64,000 nucleotides of DNA from Deinococcus sp. Leaf326 (GCF_001424185.1 NZ_LMOM01000032.1:248001-312000), one strand, 5' to 3'. Positions 8,950 to 19,036 are shown, counted from the first letter of the stretch. Program-made: numbers and translations. Notes: a model not told the origin generated them from the letters alone.

Positions 8950-10392
8950 ATGGGCCTGCATCTGCCCTCGGCCGCCCGGACCCTGCCCGGTCCCAGAGCC
9001 CACGAGCTTTCGCGTCTGACCGAACTGCCACAGTCACTGGTCCTTTTATTCGGCGACGTTCTGATTGGCATCCTCGCGGCTGGCCTGTGTGCGCTGTTCC
9101 TGAGGTCAACCGGCCGCCCGGAATTCGACTGGGTGACAGGCGCTATCTGGCTGAGCTTCTGGGTACTGTGGCGTGCTTATCAGGGCCTTTACCCCGGCTA
9201 TGGCCGCTCGCCCCAGACCGAACTGCGACTGCACACGGTGGGCACAGTGCAACTGCTGGGGGCGCAACTGGCCGCCGCCTTTGCGGTGCATCAGTTCACG
9301 CCCAGTGTGGCCGGCATCCTGTTGCAGTGGTTGGCCATTCTCTTCCTGGCCCTACCTGTCCGTTACCTTCTGCGCGCCGCCATGATCCGGTCCGGGCGCT
9401 ACGGCCGGTCGGTGAGTATCATCGGTGCGGGCGAGACGGCGGCGCTGGCGATTGCTCAACTCCGGATCAACCCGGGGTATGGGCTGCGTCCGGTGGCGGC
9501 CTACGACGACAACCCGGCACTTCAGGGCACCTTGATCGAAGGCGTGCCGGTCCTGGGCACTTTGGAAGATGCACTGATCGAGCCGCGTACCGTGCAGGTC
9601 TTGATCTCCATTCCTAGTGCCCGCGCCGAAGTGCAACAGAAAATCATCAACCGCTTCTATAACGCCTTTCCGATCACCTGGATCATTCCCGACTTGATCG
9701 GCGTCCCCAACCAAGCCCTGCAACCGCACAACATTGGTAATGTGGCCAGTTTGGAGATCCGCAACAACCTGCAGAGTCGCCGGGCGAGGACCGTCAAGCG
9801 GAGCATTGATTTGTTCGGCTCGGTATTTGGCACTCTTCTCATTTCGCCGGTGCTGCTGCTGATCGCGTTGGCTATTAAGCTCGACAGTCCTGGTCCGGCC
9901 GTATATCGGGCACGGCGGCTGGGACGCGACGGTAAGCCCTTCGACTGCTTCAAGTTTCGCAGTATGCACCGCGATGCCGAGGCGAAGTTGCAGGAAGTGC
10001 TGGCAGCCGATCCTGCCCTACGTGCCGAGTTCGAGGCGACCCACAAGCTCAAGGACGATCCCCGGGTGACGCGCGTGGGTAACTTCATCCGCAAGACCAG
10101 CCTCGACGAGTTTCCGCAGCTGTTCAATGTCATTCTGGGTGAGATGAGTTTGGTGGGGCCGCGCCCTATCGTGCAAGCGGAAGTAGTGAAATACGGTGAG
10201 ATCTACGACGCTTACAAGCAAGTTCGCCCAGGGATGACCGGCTACTGGCAGGCCAACGGCCGCAGCGATACTAGCTATGACGAACGTGTGGCTATGGACA
10301 ATTTCTACGTGACCAATTGGACGCCTTGGCTGGACGTGATCATCTTGATTCAGACGGTACGTGTTGTGCTGTTAGGGAAAGGCGCTTACTAA
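8950..10392 (+). CDS. Undecaprenyl-phosphate sugar-1-phosphate transferase (WbaP family)
   Basis: This 480-residue membrane enzyme starts the repeat unit by moving a hexose-1-phosphate onto undecaprenyl phosphate. The N-terminal half has four or five membrane segments and a CoA-binding-like region ([14 protein letters not shown]). The C-terminal bacterial sugar transferase domain has the membrane hairpin, [30 protein letters not shown] and the terminal RPGMTGYWQ and GKGAY. WbaP-type enzymes usually use galactose; the actual sugar cannot be told from sequence. The TAA stop marks the sharp left edge of the AT-rich block. Confidence 0.9.
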   Translation: MGLHLPSAARTLPGPRAHELSRLTELPQSLVLLFGDVLIGILAAGLCALFLRSTGRPEFDWVTGAIWLSFWVLWRAYQGLYPGYGRSPQTELRLHTVGTVQLLGAQLAAAFAVHQFTPSVAGILLQWLAILFLALPVRYLLRAAMIRSGRYGRSVSIIGAGETAALAIAQLRINPGYGLRPVAAYDDNPALQGTLIEGVPVLGTLEDALIEPRTVQVLISIPSARAEVQQKIINRFYNAFPITWIIPDLIGVPNQALQPHNIGNVASLEIRNNLQSRRARTVKRSIDLFGSVFGTLLISPVLLLIALAIKLDSPGPAVYRARRLGRDGKPFDCFKFRSMHRDAEAKLQEVLAADPALRAEFEATHKLKDDPRVTRVGNFIRKTSLDEFPQLFNVILGEMSLVGPRPIVQAEVVKYGEIYDAYKQVRPGMTGYWQANGRSDTSYDERVAMDNFYVTNWTPWLDVIILIQTVRVVLLGKGAY

Positions 10393-10393
10393 T

Positions 10394-11623
10394 TTGAAAG
10401 GCTTGAGAAAATTTTTTGGCGTTTATTTTGTTTTTCTTCTTAGGGCATTTAGTTTGCTGTTAATTACACCATATCTTTCTAGAGTGTTTGATCAGAATTT
10501 ATGGGGGAAGGTAATTGCGGCACAAGCTTTGATAGGCTGGATCACCTTGATAGTTGATTTTGGAACTTCCATATTTGCAAGTAATTATTTGGCTGTGATT
10601 AGAGAAAATAAAAATGATGTTAAAAGACTAGTATCTGGAGTAATATCTATTAAAAGTTTAATATGTTTAATTCTTATCCCTATTCTAATAGTATATTCTA
10701 TGTTTGATTCTAAAATTCCTAAGTTAATGCTTATATATACATACTTAACTGGTATAACCCAGGGGATGAGTACATTATGGTTTTTTCAGGGTTTTGAGAG
10801 ACTTGAGAAATTTTCATATGCTGAAATATCTGTACGTATAATTTATTTAGCATCAGTTTTTATATTTGTAAAATCAGATTCTGATAGTTATATTGTGTTT
10901 CTTTCCCTTATAATAAATCTGGGTTTATTATATACATTAAGCTATGTCAATATATGGAGGAACTATACTAGATTTACATTGTCGATTTCATATGGCTTGG
11001 AAGTTGTTAAGCAAAGTTATACAATAGCAAGCTTTTCCTTAATAACAAGCATTTATTCTATTGCGAGTGTTTTTATATATTCACTGTTTGCTGCTAGTTT
11101 TAATGTATCACTATATGGGAATGGAGATAGACTAATTAGAGCTACTATCGCCATGATGGGTCCACTCAACCAAATATTCGCACCAAAATCGGCGATAATT
11201 TTTAGTAGGTCGAATATTGAAGGTTGGAGAAACTTTAAAAGAATGTTATTGTTCTATGGCTTACTAGGTGCAATAGTAACAATAGGATTGTACTTTAGCG
11301 GGTCGTTTATAGCAGAAGTTGTATTTGGAAGTAAATATGCCTACAGTGGTAATGTAATAAGGAATTTGTCTATATTGTTGTTTTTGGTTGCTATTAATAC
11401 CGCTATGACATATCATCTCCTTATTCCAGCTGGCCAAAGTGTAGTAATGAATAAAGTTTATATATTGGCTAGCTTAATCTGTGGGATCTCTATATGTATT
11501 ATGGTTCCTTCTTATGGTATTACGGGTATGGTATTCTCTGTCATAATACCTGAAGTTTTTGCCTTATTGTGTATGAGTGTTTTTATTTTTAAATGGAGGA
11601 GGCTAAATGTTTTTAGTGTTTAA
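10394..11623 (+). CDS. wzx: Polysaccharide repeat-unit flippase (Wzx-like)
   Basis: The 409-residue protein is almost entirely hydrophobic, with about 10-12 membrane segments, and begins with the basic KGLRKFFGVYF typical of Wzx/PST exporters. It should move lipid-linked repeat units across the inner membrane. Other recognisable family features are LSRVF near residue 30 and the FFQGFERL segment near residue 130. The start is TTG at 10394, one base after the wbaP stop, with no clear ribosome site, so it may depend on coupled translation. Codon use is strongly AT-biased, unlike the genes either side. The next gene begins inside its last codons. Confidence 0.87.
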   Translation: MKGLRKFFGVYFVFLLRAFSLLLITPYLSRVFDQNLWGKVIAAQALIGWITLIVDFGTSIFASNYLAVIRENKNDVKRLVSGVISIKSLICLILIPILIVYSMFDSKIPKLMLIYTYLTGITQGMSTLWFFQGFERLEKFSYAEISVRIIYLASVFIFVKSDSDSYIVFLSLIINLGLLYTLSYVNIWRNYTRFTLSISYGLEVVKQSYTIASFSLITSIYSIASVFIYSLFAASFNVSLYGNGDRLIRATIAMMGPLNQIFAPKSAIIFSRSNIEGWRNFKRMLLFYGLLGAIVTIGLYFSGSFIAEVVFGSKYAYSGNVIRNLSILLFLVAINTAMTYHLLIPAGQSVVMNKVYILASLICGISICIMVPSYGITGMVFSVIIPEVFALLCMSVFIFKWRRLNVFSV

Positions 11624-12866
11624 GAGACTGAACCTAGTAGATTACGGTGTTTTATTGATTACTCTAATTGCTTGTAGTGGATATATAGTAAACCCAGAAG
11701 ATTATTATTCTTCTCTTGGAGAAGAATTGTATTTACAGAAACACCCATTATCGATATTTTTTATTCTGCTATCTGGCGCTATGTTTATTTTGGGATCTAT
11801 ATCGGGATATAAAAAGATGCCGGAAACTAAATATAATAGTAAATACCTTACAATTATAATGTTATTAAGTGGATTTGCGATTATAAGTCTAATACTATAC
11901 TTTTCTACAATTTTGTATAAATTTCCAATTAGCTATCTCAGTAACCAATCAAATGAAAATAGATATGAAATCTGGAAGTTTGTTTCAGGAGCAAAAATTG
12001 GTTTCATAGTATCATTTGCAACTGCGGCATTATCTAGCTTAGTATTTACTATATTAGTAAAAAATTTTAGAAATAAGCTGAGTATATTATTTTTATTAGT
12101 AATCACCATAGGTATATTTGCGTCTTCTATAATGACAAATACTAAAGCTGGAATATTCTACTTGATGGCTATATTTTTTTTACCGATCACTATATTATAT
12201 AAGCAGAGAAGAATACCTAAATCCATTGCCAGGCCTATTATTTTTTTCACTCCTATAGTTTTAGTATCATTTTTTATGATAAATACTATTGGACGTATAT
12301 CTTCCGTTAATGGGTCAAATAGTCTGGATCAAATTAGAATAGCTACCTATGCTCTCTATGGTTACTTATTTTCAGGACTTAATAAGTACGCTGCTATATT
12401 TGCTGGAATTTATCAACCACCTGAGCTGAATATGGCAAATATTCTTCTACCTTTACTTAATATCCCCATCTTGGGTGGCCTATATACATCTGCATTGAGT
12501 GACTTTGGTGTATCTGTAAACGTAATCAATGCTGATGATTGGAAGAGTTCTTTTGAAACCCTTAGTACTAGTATATTTAATCAAGGCTTTAATGTAAATT
12601 CTATATATGGCGAGTTATTTGGTAGCTTTGGATATCTAGGTCTAATACCGATGTTCATATTCGGCTATATCTCTAAAAGAATGTGGAATAGATACATTGC
12701 AGGTGACTTAGTCGGAGTTTGTGTTTTGCCATATATATTTTTTTCTATCATTCAATGGCTCGTATACAACCCTTTTTTCTCTAGGGATTTTATGATAGCA
12801 TTAATAGTTGGATGTAGTGTAAAGATCGCTATTTCAGTCGTTAAATATAGGAGTAGTTATGTATAA
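11607..12866 (+). CDS. O-antigen/polysaccharide polymerase-like membrane protein (Wzy candidate)
   Basis: This is a 419-residue AT-biased protein with about 10-12 membrane segments and one larger extracytoplasmic loop around residues 265-330. Wzy polymerases share little sequence, so the call rests on topology, size and position beside the flippase. The conserved-looking stretch GELFGSFGYLGLIPMF near residue 350 resembles the C-terminal part of O-antigen polymerases. The ATG at 11607 lies within the end of wzx and has a strong GGAGGAGG site. The gene overlaps the next by 8 bases. Confidence 0.75.
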   Translation: MFLVFKRLNLVDYGVLLITLIACSGYIVNPEDYYSSLGEELYLQKHPLSIFFILLSGAMFILGSISGYKKMPETKYNSKYLTIIMLLSGFAIISLILYFSTILYKFPISYLSNQSNENRYEIWKFVSGAKIGFIVSFATAALSSLVFTILVKNFRNKLSILFLLVITIGIFASSIMTNTKAGIFYLMAIFFLPITILYKQRRIPKSIARPIIFFTPIVLVSFFMINTIGRISSVNGSNSLDQIRIATYALYGYLFSGLNKYAAIFAGIYQPPELNMANILLPLLNIPILGGLYTSALSDFGVSVNVINADDWKSSFETLSTSIFNQGFNVNSIYGELFGSFGYLGLIPMFIFGYISKRMWNRYIAGDLVGVCVLPYIFFSIIQWLVYNPFFSRDFMIALIVGCSVKIAISVVKYRSSYV

Positions 12867-13974
12867 AGATACAAAGATTTTCGCTTTCTACCTTCCGCAG
12901 TTTCATCCAATACCGGAAAACGATTTATGGTGGGGTAAAGGGTTTACTGAATGGCGTAATGTGATTAAATCTCAACCAAGATTCAGAGGACACTACCAAC
13001 CTCACTTACCCGAACAACTTGGGTTCTATGATCTGAGACTGCTGCAAACCCATAGGCTGCAGGCTAAACTTGCTACAGAGAATGGTATCTATGGCTTCTG
13101 CTATTACCATTACTGGTTCAATGAAAAGCTGTTACTAGAACAGCCTCTAGAATTAGTTTTAGATAATCCAGATATTGGCTTACCTTTTATACTTTGTTGG
13201 GCTAACGAAAATTGGAGTCGTAGATGGGACGGTAAAGACCAAGAAGTTCTTATAGCTCAAGACTACAGCGAATATAAACCTGTTGAACATATCGCTTATC
13301 TCTCTCAGTTCTTCTTGGATAAAAGGTATGAGAAAATAGATAATAAACCTATATTAGTCATATATAGATCCAATCAAATAAAGGAATTGGCTAAAGTAAT
13401 AGATATATGGGAACAAGAATGTAAAAAAATTGGGTTTGATGGAATATATGTTATTAGCGTATCTACTTCAAATTCGGATGATGATAGAGCGTTTGCATGT
13501 GGTGTAAAGAAGATTATTGATTTTCAACCTTCGAAAAATCATCCTCAGAAGGCTTTGAGCAAAACTTTTGTTAAATATATATTTAAAGAGGTTTTATCTC
13601 AAAATCTTTCTATGAAGATTACTCGTATATACCCCTCGGTGGAGTTCGCGAAGGTATTCAACTATAAAAATCTTGTAAGAGATAAGATGTCAGAGAAAAA
13701 GGACGGTAGGTATATTCCATGTGTCATGCCTTCGTGGGATAACTCTGCAAGGCGTAGAACAGACAGTACAGTGATACAAAACTCAGATCCTCAAATTTTT
13801 TCTAAATGGCTTTTAGATTCTATAAATCGCGCTCCTATTCTAACTAATGGTAGTAAATACGTCTTCATCAATGCTTGGAATGAATGGGCAGAGGGATGCC
13901 ATTTGGAGCCTGACTTACAGAATGGAAGTGTTTTTTTAGAGACTGTAAAAGAAGTGATGGCTAAAGATGTATAA
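12859..13974 (+). CDS. WbsX-like glycan-processing protein (GH99-like fold)
   Basis: The 371-residue cytoplasmic protein matches the WbsX family found in O-antigen and capsule loci. Hallmarks are FYLPQFHPIPENDLWWGKGFTEW at the N-terminus (residues 10-32), CWANENWSRRWDG near residue 117 and WNEWAEGCHLEPD near the C-terminus. The family is related to GH99 glycosidases and is often annotated as glycosyltransferase; its reaction is not established. It is translated by overlap with the polymerase and the following glycosyltransferase, so it is part of the exchanged cassette. Confidence 0.85.
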   Translation: MYKDTKIFAFYLPQFHPIPENDLWWGKGFTEWRNVIKSQPRFRGHYQPHLPEQLGFYDLRLLQTHRLQAKLATENGIYGFCYYHYWFNEKLLLEQPLELVLDNPDIGLPFILCWANENWSRRWDGKDQEVLIAQDYSEYKPVEHIAYLSQFFLDKRYEKIDNKPILVIYRSNQIKELAKVIDIWEQECKKIGFDGIYVISVSTSNSDDDRAFACGVKKIIDFQPSKNHPQKALSKTFVKYIFKEVLSQNLSMKITRIYPSVEFAKVFNYKNLVRDKMSEKKDGRYIPCVMPSWDNSARRRTDSTVIQNSDPQIFSKWLLDSINRAPILTNGSKYVFINAWNEWAEGCHLEPDLQNGSVFLETVKEVMAKDV

Positions 13975-14926
13975 ATCCTCGGTAATAATTGTCAACTGGA
14001 ATGGAGAAAATCATCTTCGAGAATGCATTGATAGTGTACTCCTACAAACCTATAAAGATGGATATGAAATTATCGTCGTAGATAACTTTTCGAGAGACAA
14101 TTCGATTGAAATATTGAATAGCTATAAAGATAAGATAAAAATTATATATCTAAAAGAAAATACTGGATTTGATAAAGGCAATAATATTGGTATGTTAGAG
14201 GCAGTCGGTGAATTTATCGTCTTGCTTAATAATGATACAAAAGTTGAAGAAAATTGGTTAGAAGAACTGATAAAGGTCGCTGAGTCTGATGAAAAAATTG
14301 GAATAGTCGGATCAGTCATGCTGAGATGGAACACTAGAATTGTAGATACTGCCGGTGACGGATGTACTTGGGCTGGTGTAGGATTCAAACTATTTTCCGG
14401 TAAAAAATACGATGATATTCCTGAAAATATAGAAGCTTTTGGTGCGTGTGCTGGTGCGGCCTTATACAAAAGGAGTCTTATTAAAGAGATTGGTTTTCTA
14501 GATGAGAGTTTTTTTATGAATCTTGAGGATGTTGACTTGAGTTATCGCGCTAGACTTGCTGGTTATGATGTGGCTATAGCAAGACGCTCTATTGTATATC
14601 ATAAAGTTAGCTCTAGCGTAAAGAAGGTTAGTTATCTGGGAAACTATTATGCTAGTAGAAATATAGAACTTGTCTGGTGGAAAAATACACCCAGAAGATA
14701 CCTAATTAGATCTCTCCCAGATAGATTGTTACATCTAGTATCATCATTTATTTCATCCCTAAGATCGAGAGAAAAATTTCTCTCCTACTCTAGTGGCAAA
14801 ATGGCAGCTTGGAAAGAAATAATAGGTGGTAAAACAAACAGAAAAAATGTTCAGAAAGTTTATAATGGTAGAGATTTAGTCTTAAGCAGCGAAATATATA
14901 GATTATTTAGGAGTTCCCGAACGTGA
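13967..14926 (+). CDS. Family 2 glycosyltransferase
   Basis: A 319-residue inverting GT-A enzyme that should add one sugar to the lipid-linked repeat. It opens with SVIIVNWNG and VDNFSRDNS, contains the metal-binding LLNNDTKV at about residue 85 and the acceptor-region FMNLEDVDLSYRARLAGY near residue 185. This pattern is typical of rhamnosyltransferase-type GT2 proteins, fitting the rhamnose genes downstream, but the sugar is not proven. It is AT-biased throughout and overlaps both neighbours by a few bases. Confidence 0.87.
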   Translation: MYKSSVIIVNWNGENHLRECIDSVLLQTYKDGYEIIVVDNFSRDNSIEILNSYKDKIKIIYLKENTGFDKGNNIGMLEAVGEFIVLLNNDTKVEENWLEELIKVAESDEKIGIVGSVMLRWNTRIVDTAGDGCTWAGVGFKLFSGKKYDDIPENIEAFGACAGAALYKRSLIKEIGFLDESFFMNLEDVDLSYRARLAGYDVAIARRSIVYHKVSSSVKKVSYLGNYYASRNIELVWWKNTPRRYLIRSLPDRLLHLVSSFISSLRSREKFLSYSSGKMAAWKEIIGGKTNRKNVQKVYNGRDLVLSSEIYRLFRSSRT

Positions 14927-15834
14927 AGATTGTAATTATCATACCAACACTTAATGGAATTGGTCATCTCAAAGAGAATAAACAGATATACTATAGCAAT
15001 TTAATCTTTATAGATAGTCAATCGAATGACGGAACCCAAAGATTGATAAAAGATTACACTCATAAAATAATAGAGAAGTCGGAATTTAATCACGGCGGCA
15101 CCCGCAATCTCGGTGCCCGCATGGCGACGGAAGACGGCGCAGACATTCTCGTCTTTATGACCCAGGACGCCATTCCTACCGACGAGACGTGGCTGGAGAA
15201 GCTAGTCGCGCCGATCCGCTCAGGCGAGGCGGCGGCGACCTTCGCGCGGCAGTTGCCCCGGCGCGGAGCCTCACTGCTCGAACAGTTTTCCCGGCACTTC
15301 AACTACCCAGGGGTCAGTCGGGTACGCTCGGAGGCTGACATTCCTCAACTGGGCGTCAAGGCGTTCTTCTTCTCGAACGTCTGTTCGGCGGTGCGGGCCG
15401 ACGTGTTCTGGGAGCTGGGCGGTTTCCCCGAAGACGTGATCATGAACGAGGACATGACCTTGGCGGCTAAACTGCTACGCGCTGGTTACAAGGTCAAGTA
15501 CGTCGCGGAGGCGGAGGTGGTGCATTCACACGACTACAGCCTGAAGCAGCAGTTCCGGCGCAACTTTGATGTCGGGGCTTTCTTTGCCGAGGCTGGCCCC
15601 GAACTCAGGGGTGCCAGCGTAACGGGCGAGGGGCTGCGTTTCGTGCGCGAACAGATCGCGTATGTGCGCCGTCACGGCCATGCCGATTTGATCCCCTTAG
15701 TCATCACTGAGGCGGCAGCTAAGTTCTCGGCCTTCCAGTTGGGCAAGCGTCATCACCTGTTACCCTTGGGAATCAAGAAAAAACTCAGTATGCACAGTTA
15801 TCATTGGGATCAAAAGGAGCAAGGAACACTATGA
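14923..15834 (+). CDS. Family 2 glycosyltransferase (rhamnosyltransferase-like), chimeric composition
   Basis: This 303-residue GT2 protein has IIIPTLNG, IDSQSNDGT, the rhamnosyltransferase-like FNHGGTRNLG near residue 55, MTQDAIPTD near residue 83 and NEDMTLAAKLLRAGY near residue 182. The GTG start at 14923 overlaps the previous gene, with GGAG upstream. The first 55 codons are AT-rich like the cassette and the rest is GC-rich like the chromosome, while the reading frame is unbroken. The change coincides with the conserved HGGTRN motif, a natural place for homologous recombination. The gene overlaps rfbB by 4 bases (ATGA). Confidence 0.88.
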   Translation: MKIVIIIPTLNGIGHLKENKQIYYSNLIFIDSQSNDGTQRLIKDYTHKIIEKSEFNHGGTRNLGARMATEDGADILVFMTQDAIPTDETWLEKLVAPIRSGEAAATFARQLPRRGASLLEQFSRHFNYPGVSRVRSEADIPQLGVKAFFFSNVCSAVRADVFWELGGFPEDVIMNEDMTLAAKLLRAGYKVKYVAEAEVVHSHDYSLKQQFRRNFDVGAFFAEAGPELRGASVTGEGLRFVREQIAYVRRHGHADLIPLVITEAAAKFSAFQLGKRHHLLPLGIKKKLSMHSYHWDQKEQGTL

Positions 15835-16865
15835 GCGAAATCAGGAATCTTCTCGTCACTGGCGGCTGCGGCTTCATCGGTAGCAACTTCGTGCGCTACT
15901 GGATGGAGCAGCACCCCGAGAGCAAGGTCGTGGTGTATGACAAGCTCACCTACGCCGGGCGCAAGGAAAACCTGCACGACCTGTGGGACAACCTCAACCT
16001 GTCGCTGGTCGTGGCCGACATCGGCGATATGGACGCGGCCCGCAAAGCCTGCCAGGACAACAATATCGACCTGATCGTCAACTTCGCTGCCGAGACGCAC
16101 GTGGACCAGAGCATCCTCGGGCCGTTGGTGTTCACTGACACCAACGTGCGCGGCACCCACGTCCTGCTGGAAGTGGCGCGTGAACTGGGTATCCGGTTGC
16201 ACCACATCAGTACCGACGAGGTGTACGGCCATATCAAGGACGAGCACCAGAGCGTCGAGACCGACGAGCTTGCGCCGCGCAGCCCCTATGCCGCCAGCAA
16301 GGCCGCAGCTGACCAGCTCGTGCAGGCCTACGCCATCACCTACGGCATCCCCGTCACCATCACGCGCGGGGCCAATAACGTCGGGCCGTACCAGTACCCC
16401 GAAAAGGCCGTTCCCCTGTTCTCCACCAACGCCATCCTGGGCGAGCCACTGCCCGTATACGGCGACGGTATGCAGATGCGCGACTATGCCCATGTCTACG
16501 ATCACTGCACCGGTATCGAAACCGTGCTCCTCAAGGGCAACATCGGTGAGGTCTACAACGTCGGGACAGGCCGCGAGATGACCAACCTGGAGATGGTGGA
16601 CATCGTGTTGGACGCGCTGGGCAAGGATCATAGCCTCGTCAAGCATGTCACCGACCGTCCCGGCCACGACCGCCGTTACTCCATGAACGTGGACAAACTC
16701 AAGGCGCTCGGCTGGGAACCCAAGTACGACCCCAAGCAGGCCGTCGCCGAGGCCGCGAAGTGGTACGAGGGCAACGGATGGTGGTGGGAACCCATCCGCA
16801 GCGGCGAGTTCCGCGAGTATTACGAGAAGCAGTACGCCGAGCGCCTGGCCGGCAGCCAGAGATGA
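15831..16865 (+). CDS. rfbB: dTDP-glucose 4,6-dehydratase
   Basis: This is the second enzyme of dTDP-L-rhamnose synthesis, converting dTDP-glucose to the 4-keto-6-deoxy sugar. The 344-residue protein has the NAD-binding [13 protein letters not shown], the catalytic STDEVYG near residue 127, the YAASK pair near residue 155 and [19 protein letters not shown] 15831 has an AGGAGCAAGG-type site and overlaps the preceding stop, replacing a longer upstream reading. It is also called rmlB. It heads a run of four genes, B-A-C-D, each overlapping the next. Confidence 0.96.
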   Translation: MSEIRNLLVTGGCGFIGSNFVRYWMEQHPESKVVVYDKLTYAGRKENLHDLWDNLNLSLVVADIGDMDAARKACQDNNIDLIVNFAAETHVDQSILGPLVFTDTNVRGTHVLLEVARELGIRLHHISTDEVYGHIKDEHQSVETDELAPRSPYAASKAAADQLVQAYAITYGIPVTITRGANNVGPYQYPEKAVPLFSTNAILGEPLPVYGDGMQMRDYAHVYDHCTGIETVLLKGNIGEVYNVGTGREMTNLEMVDIVLDALGKDHSLVKHVTDRPGHDRRYSMNVDKLKALGWEPKYDPKQAVAEAAKWYEGNGWWWEPIRSGEFREYYEKQYAERLAGSQR

Positions 16866-17764
16866 CGGCGGCCCCCCAGACAGCCCGCCGGGGCATCATC
16901 TTGGCGGGCGGGAGCGGCACGCGGCTGTACCCGGCGACGCTGGCCGTCTCCAAGCAGCTGCTGCCCATCTACGACAAGCCGATGATCTACTATCCGCTCA
17001 CTACCCTGATGCTGGGCGGCATGCGCGACATTCTCATCATCTCCACGCCTGAGGACACCCCCCGTTTTAAGCAGTTGCTAGGCGACGGTTCGCAGTGGGG
17101 CATCCGGCTGGAGTACGCCGTGCAGCCCAAGCCCGAGGGGCTGGCGCAGGCCTTCATCATTGGTGAGGAGTTCTTGGCCGGCCATCCTAGCTCGCTGGTG
17201 CTGGGCGATAACATCTTCTACGGCAACGATCTGTCAGACCTGATGACCGCCGCGAACGGCAAGAGCCAAGGCGCGACTGTGTTCGCCTATCAGGTTGGTG
17301 ACCCGGAACGCTACGGCGTGGTGGACTTCGATGGGACGGGCAAGGCCCTGAGCATCGAGGAAAAGCCGAGCCAACCCAAGTCGGATTTCGCTGTAACTGG
17401 CCTATACTTTTATGACGAGCGCGTGGCCGAGATCGCCCGGGGGATCAAGCCCTCGCCGCGCGGCGAGCTGGAAATCACCGACCTCAACAACGTGTATCTG
17501 GAAGAGGGGAGCCTGGACGTGCAGCTCATGCGCCGGGGTTTCGCGTGGCTAGACACAGGCACGCACGAGAGCATGCTGGAAGCCAGCCTTTTCATTCAGA
17601 CCATCGAGCACCGTCAGGGTCTCAAGGTGGCCGCGCCCGAGGAAATCGCGTGGCGCAGCGGCTGGATCAGCACCGAGATGCTGATCCAGCAGGCGAAGAA
17701 ACTCGCCAAAAACCAGTACGGCAAATACCTGCTGAAGCTCAGCGAGGAGAAGTTTCATGGCTGA
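16862..17764 (+). CDS. rfbA: Glucose-1-phosphate thymidylyltransferase (short form)
   Basis: First step of dTDP-L-rhamnose synthesis: dTTP plus glucose-1-phosphate gives dTDP-glucose. The 300-residue enzyme has the signature [39 protein letters not shown] and [14 protein letters not shown], all as in classical RmlA. The ATG at 16862 overlaps the rfbB stop (ATGA). A longer open frame upstream begins inside rfbB and is not supported. A second, long-form thymidylyltransferase lies at 5727-6785, so the locus has two enzymes for the same reaction. Confidence 0.95.
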   Translation: MTAAPQTARRGIILAGGSGTRLYPATLAVSKQLLPIYDKPMIYYPLTTLMLGGMRDILIISTPEDTPRFKQLLGDGSQWGIRLEYAVQPKPEGLAQAFIIGEEFLAGHPSSLVLGDNIFYGNDLSDLMTAANGKSQGATVFAYQVGDPERYGVVDFDGTGKALSIEEKPSQPKSDFAVTGLYFYDERVAEIARGIKPSPRGELEITDLNNVYLEEGSLDVQLMRRGFAWLDTGTHESMLEASLFIQTIEHRQGLKVAAPEEIAWRSGWISTEMLIQQAKKLAKNQYGKYLLKLSEEKFHG

Positions 17765-18314
17765 ACAGGCGGCACACAAGATCAAGCTGGATACCCAGTA
17801 CGCCGACGCGCTGGCCTTCGAGAAGTACCCAGCCCAGCCGCAGATTGACGGCGTGTGGTTCCATGCTCTGAAGAAGAACCGCAGCGAGAACGGCGCGTTC
17901 ATGGAATACGTGCGCCTCGATGAGAACGGCGTGCAGGGGCTGCCCGGCAGCCTGACACCCCGCCAGATCAGCGTGAGCTGGGCCGCGCCGAAGCGCATCA
18001 ACGCCTTCCACATCCACGTCAAGCAGGAACAGAACGAGATCTGGTGTGTGCTATCGGGGCAGCTCATGATCTGGCTGGTGGATTGCCGCGAAGGTAGCCC
18101 GACTCTGGGGGTCAAGCGCAAGCTGGTCTTCAGCGGCGAGCAGCCCATGATGGTCTACATTCCCAGCGGCGTGGCCCACGGCTACCAAGCCGGCGAGGAG
18201 GGCGCAACGCTGCTCTATACGATGGACGCCCAGTTCGACATCAACGATCCCAACGAAGGCCGTCTGCCCTGGAACTTCTTCGGTGACGACCTCTGGGCCG
18301 AGGATATGGGATGA
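17757..18314 (+). CDS. rfbC: dTDP-4-dehydrorhamnose 3,5-epimerase family protein
   Basis: Third step of the rhamnose pathway, inverting C3 and C5 of the 4-keto sugar. The 185-residue cupin-like protein has [30 protein letters not shown] and the ending [18 protein letters not shown]. It lacks the most familiar RmlC text around the catalytic His, so it belongs to a diverged branch; its position between rfbA and rfbD is strong support. It overlaps rfbA by 8 bases and rfbD by 4. Confidence 0.87.
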   Translation: MAEQAAHKIKLDTQYADALAFEKYPAQPQIDGVWFHALKKNRSENGAFMEYVRLDENGVQGLPGSLTPRQISVSWAAPKRINAFHIHVKQEQNEIWCVLSGQLMIWLVDCREGSPTLGVKRKLVFSGEQPMMVYIPSGVAHGYQAGEEGATLLYTMDAQFDINDPNEGRLPWNFFGDDLWAEDMG

Positions 18315-19036
18315 AGATTCTTGTCACGGGCGGCAGTGGGCGTCTGGGCACCGAGCTGCGCGCCCTAATCCCCGGCATTGTTGCCCCGACCTCCGCCGAG
18401 ATGAACCTGACGGACGCGGCGGCGGTCATGGCCGTTGTCGAACGCGAGCGCCCGGACGTGATCGTGCACACGGCGGCCTATACCAACGTGGGCGGGGCGG
18501 AGAAGGACCGCGAGGCCTGCTGGAACGCCAACGTGGTGGGCACCCGCAATATTGCGGCGGCGGCTAATGCGGTGGGGGCCAAGCTGATTCACATCAGCAC
18601 CGACTACGTGTTCGACGGCCAGACGGGCGGATACCGTGAGGGCGATACGCCGGGGCCGGTCGTGAACTACTACTCGCTGACCAAACTGGTCGCCGAGGAG
18701 GCTGCCCGCGCCGCTACGAAGCACCTGATCCTGCGCACGAGCTTCCGCCCACGCGAGTTCGCGTATCCGGTGGCCTTCAGCGACGTGTACACTGGCCAGG
18801 ACTATGTGGATATCATCGCGCCCGAGATTGCCCTGGCCGTGACGAACGCCCTGACGATCCAGGACGAGGTACTTCACATCGTCACCGAGCGCAAGAGCGT
18901 ATACGAACTCGCCAGGCGCCGCAAGCCCGACGTGCAGGAAGGCACGCGGGCGCAGGCGGGCGTGACCCTGCCGGGCGACGTGAGCCTGAATACGGGCCGC
19001 TGGGCCGAAGTCAAGGCAGCGCTGAGCGGTGACTGA
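18311..19036 (+). CDS. rfbD: dTDP-4-dehydrorhamnose reductase (short form)
   Basis: The last step, reducing the 4-keto group to give dTDP-L-rhamnose. The protein is 241 residues, shorter than the usual 280-300. It keeps the nucleotide site GGSGRLGTELR, AAYTNVGGAEKD, STDYVFDG and the catalytic YYSLTK near residue 117. The C-terminal substrate-binding part is reduced, which may be a real short form. ATGA overlap with rfbC. The following gene begins within its last codons with a GTG. Confidence 0.88.
   Translation: MKILVTGGSGRLGTELRALIPGIVAPTSAEMNLTDAAAVMAVVERERPDVIVHTAAYTNVGGAEKDREACWNANVVGTRNIAAAANAVGAKLIHISTDYVFDGQTGGYREGDTPGPVVNYYSLTKLVAEEAARAATKHLILRTSFRPREFAYPVAFSDVYTGQDYVDIIAPEIALAVTNALTIQDEVLHIVTERKSVYELARRRKPDVQEGTRAQAGVTLPGDVSLNTGRWAEVKAALSGD

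Larger units (their letters stand above)
10390..15090 (+). other. AT-rich polysaccharide cassette, probably exchanged by recombination
   Basis: Base composition changes abruptly at both ends. In 10621-10680 only 14 of 60 bases are G or C, against 37 of 60 in 16081-16140. The left edge coincides with the wbaP stop codon. The right edge lies inside a glycosyltransferase gene near 15088: 15001-15060 has 18 G/C of 60, 15121-15180 has 34. The block holds the flippase, the polymerase, a WbsX-like gene, one glycosyltransferase and the 5' end of another. These are the genes that usually define a serotype. No insertion sequence or repeat was seen at its edges. Confidence 0.85.
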
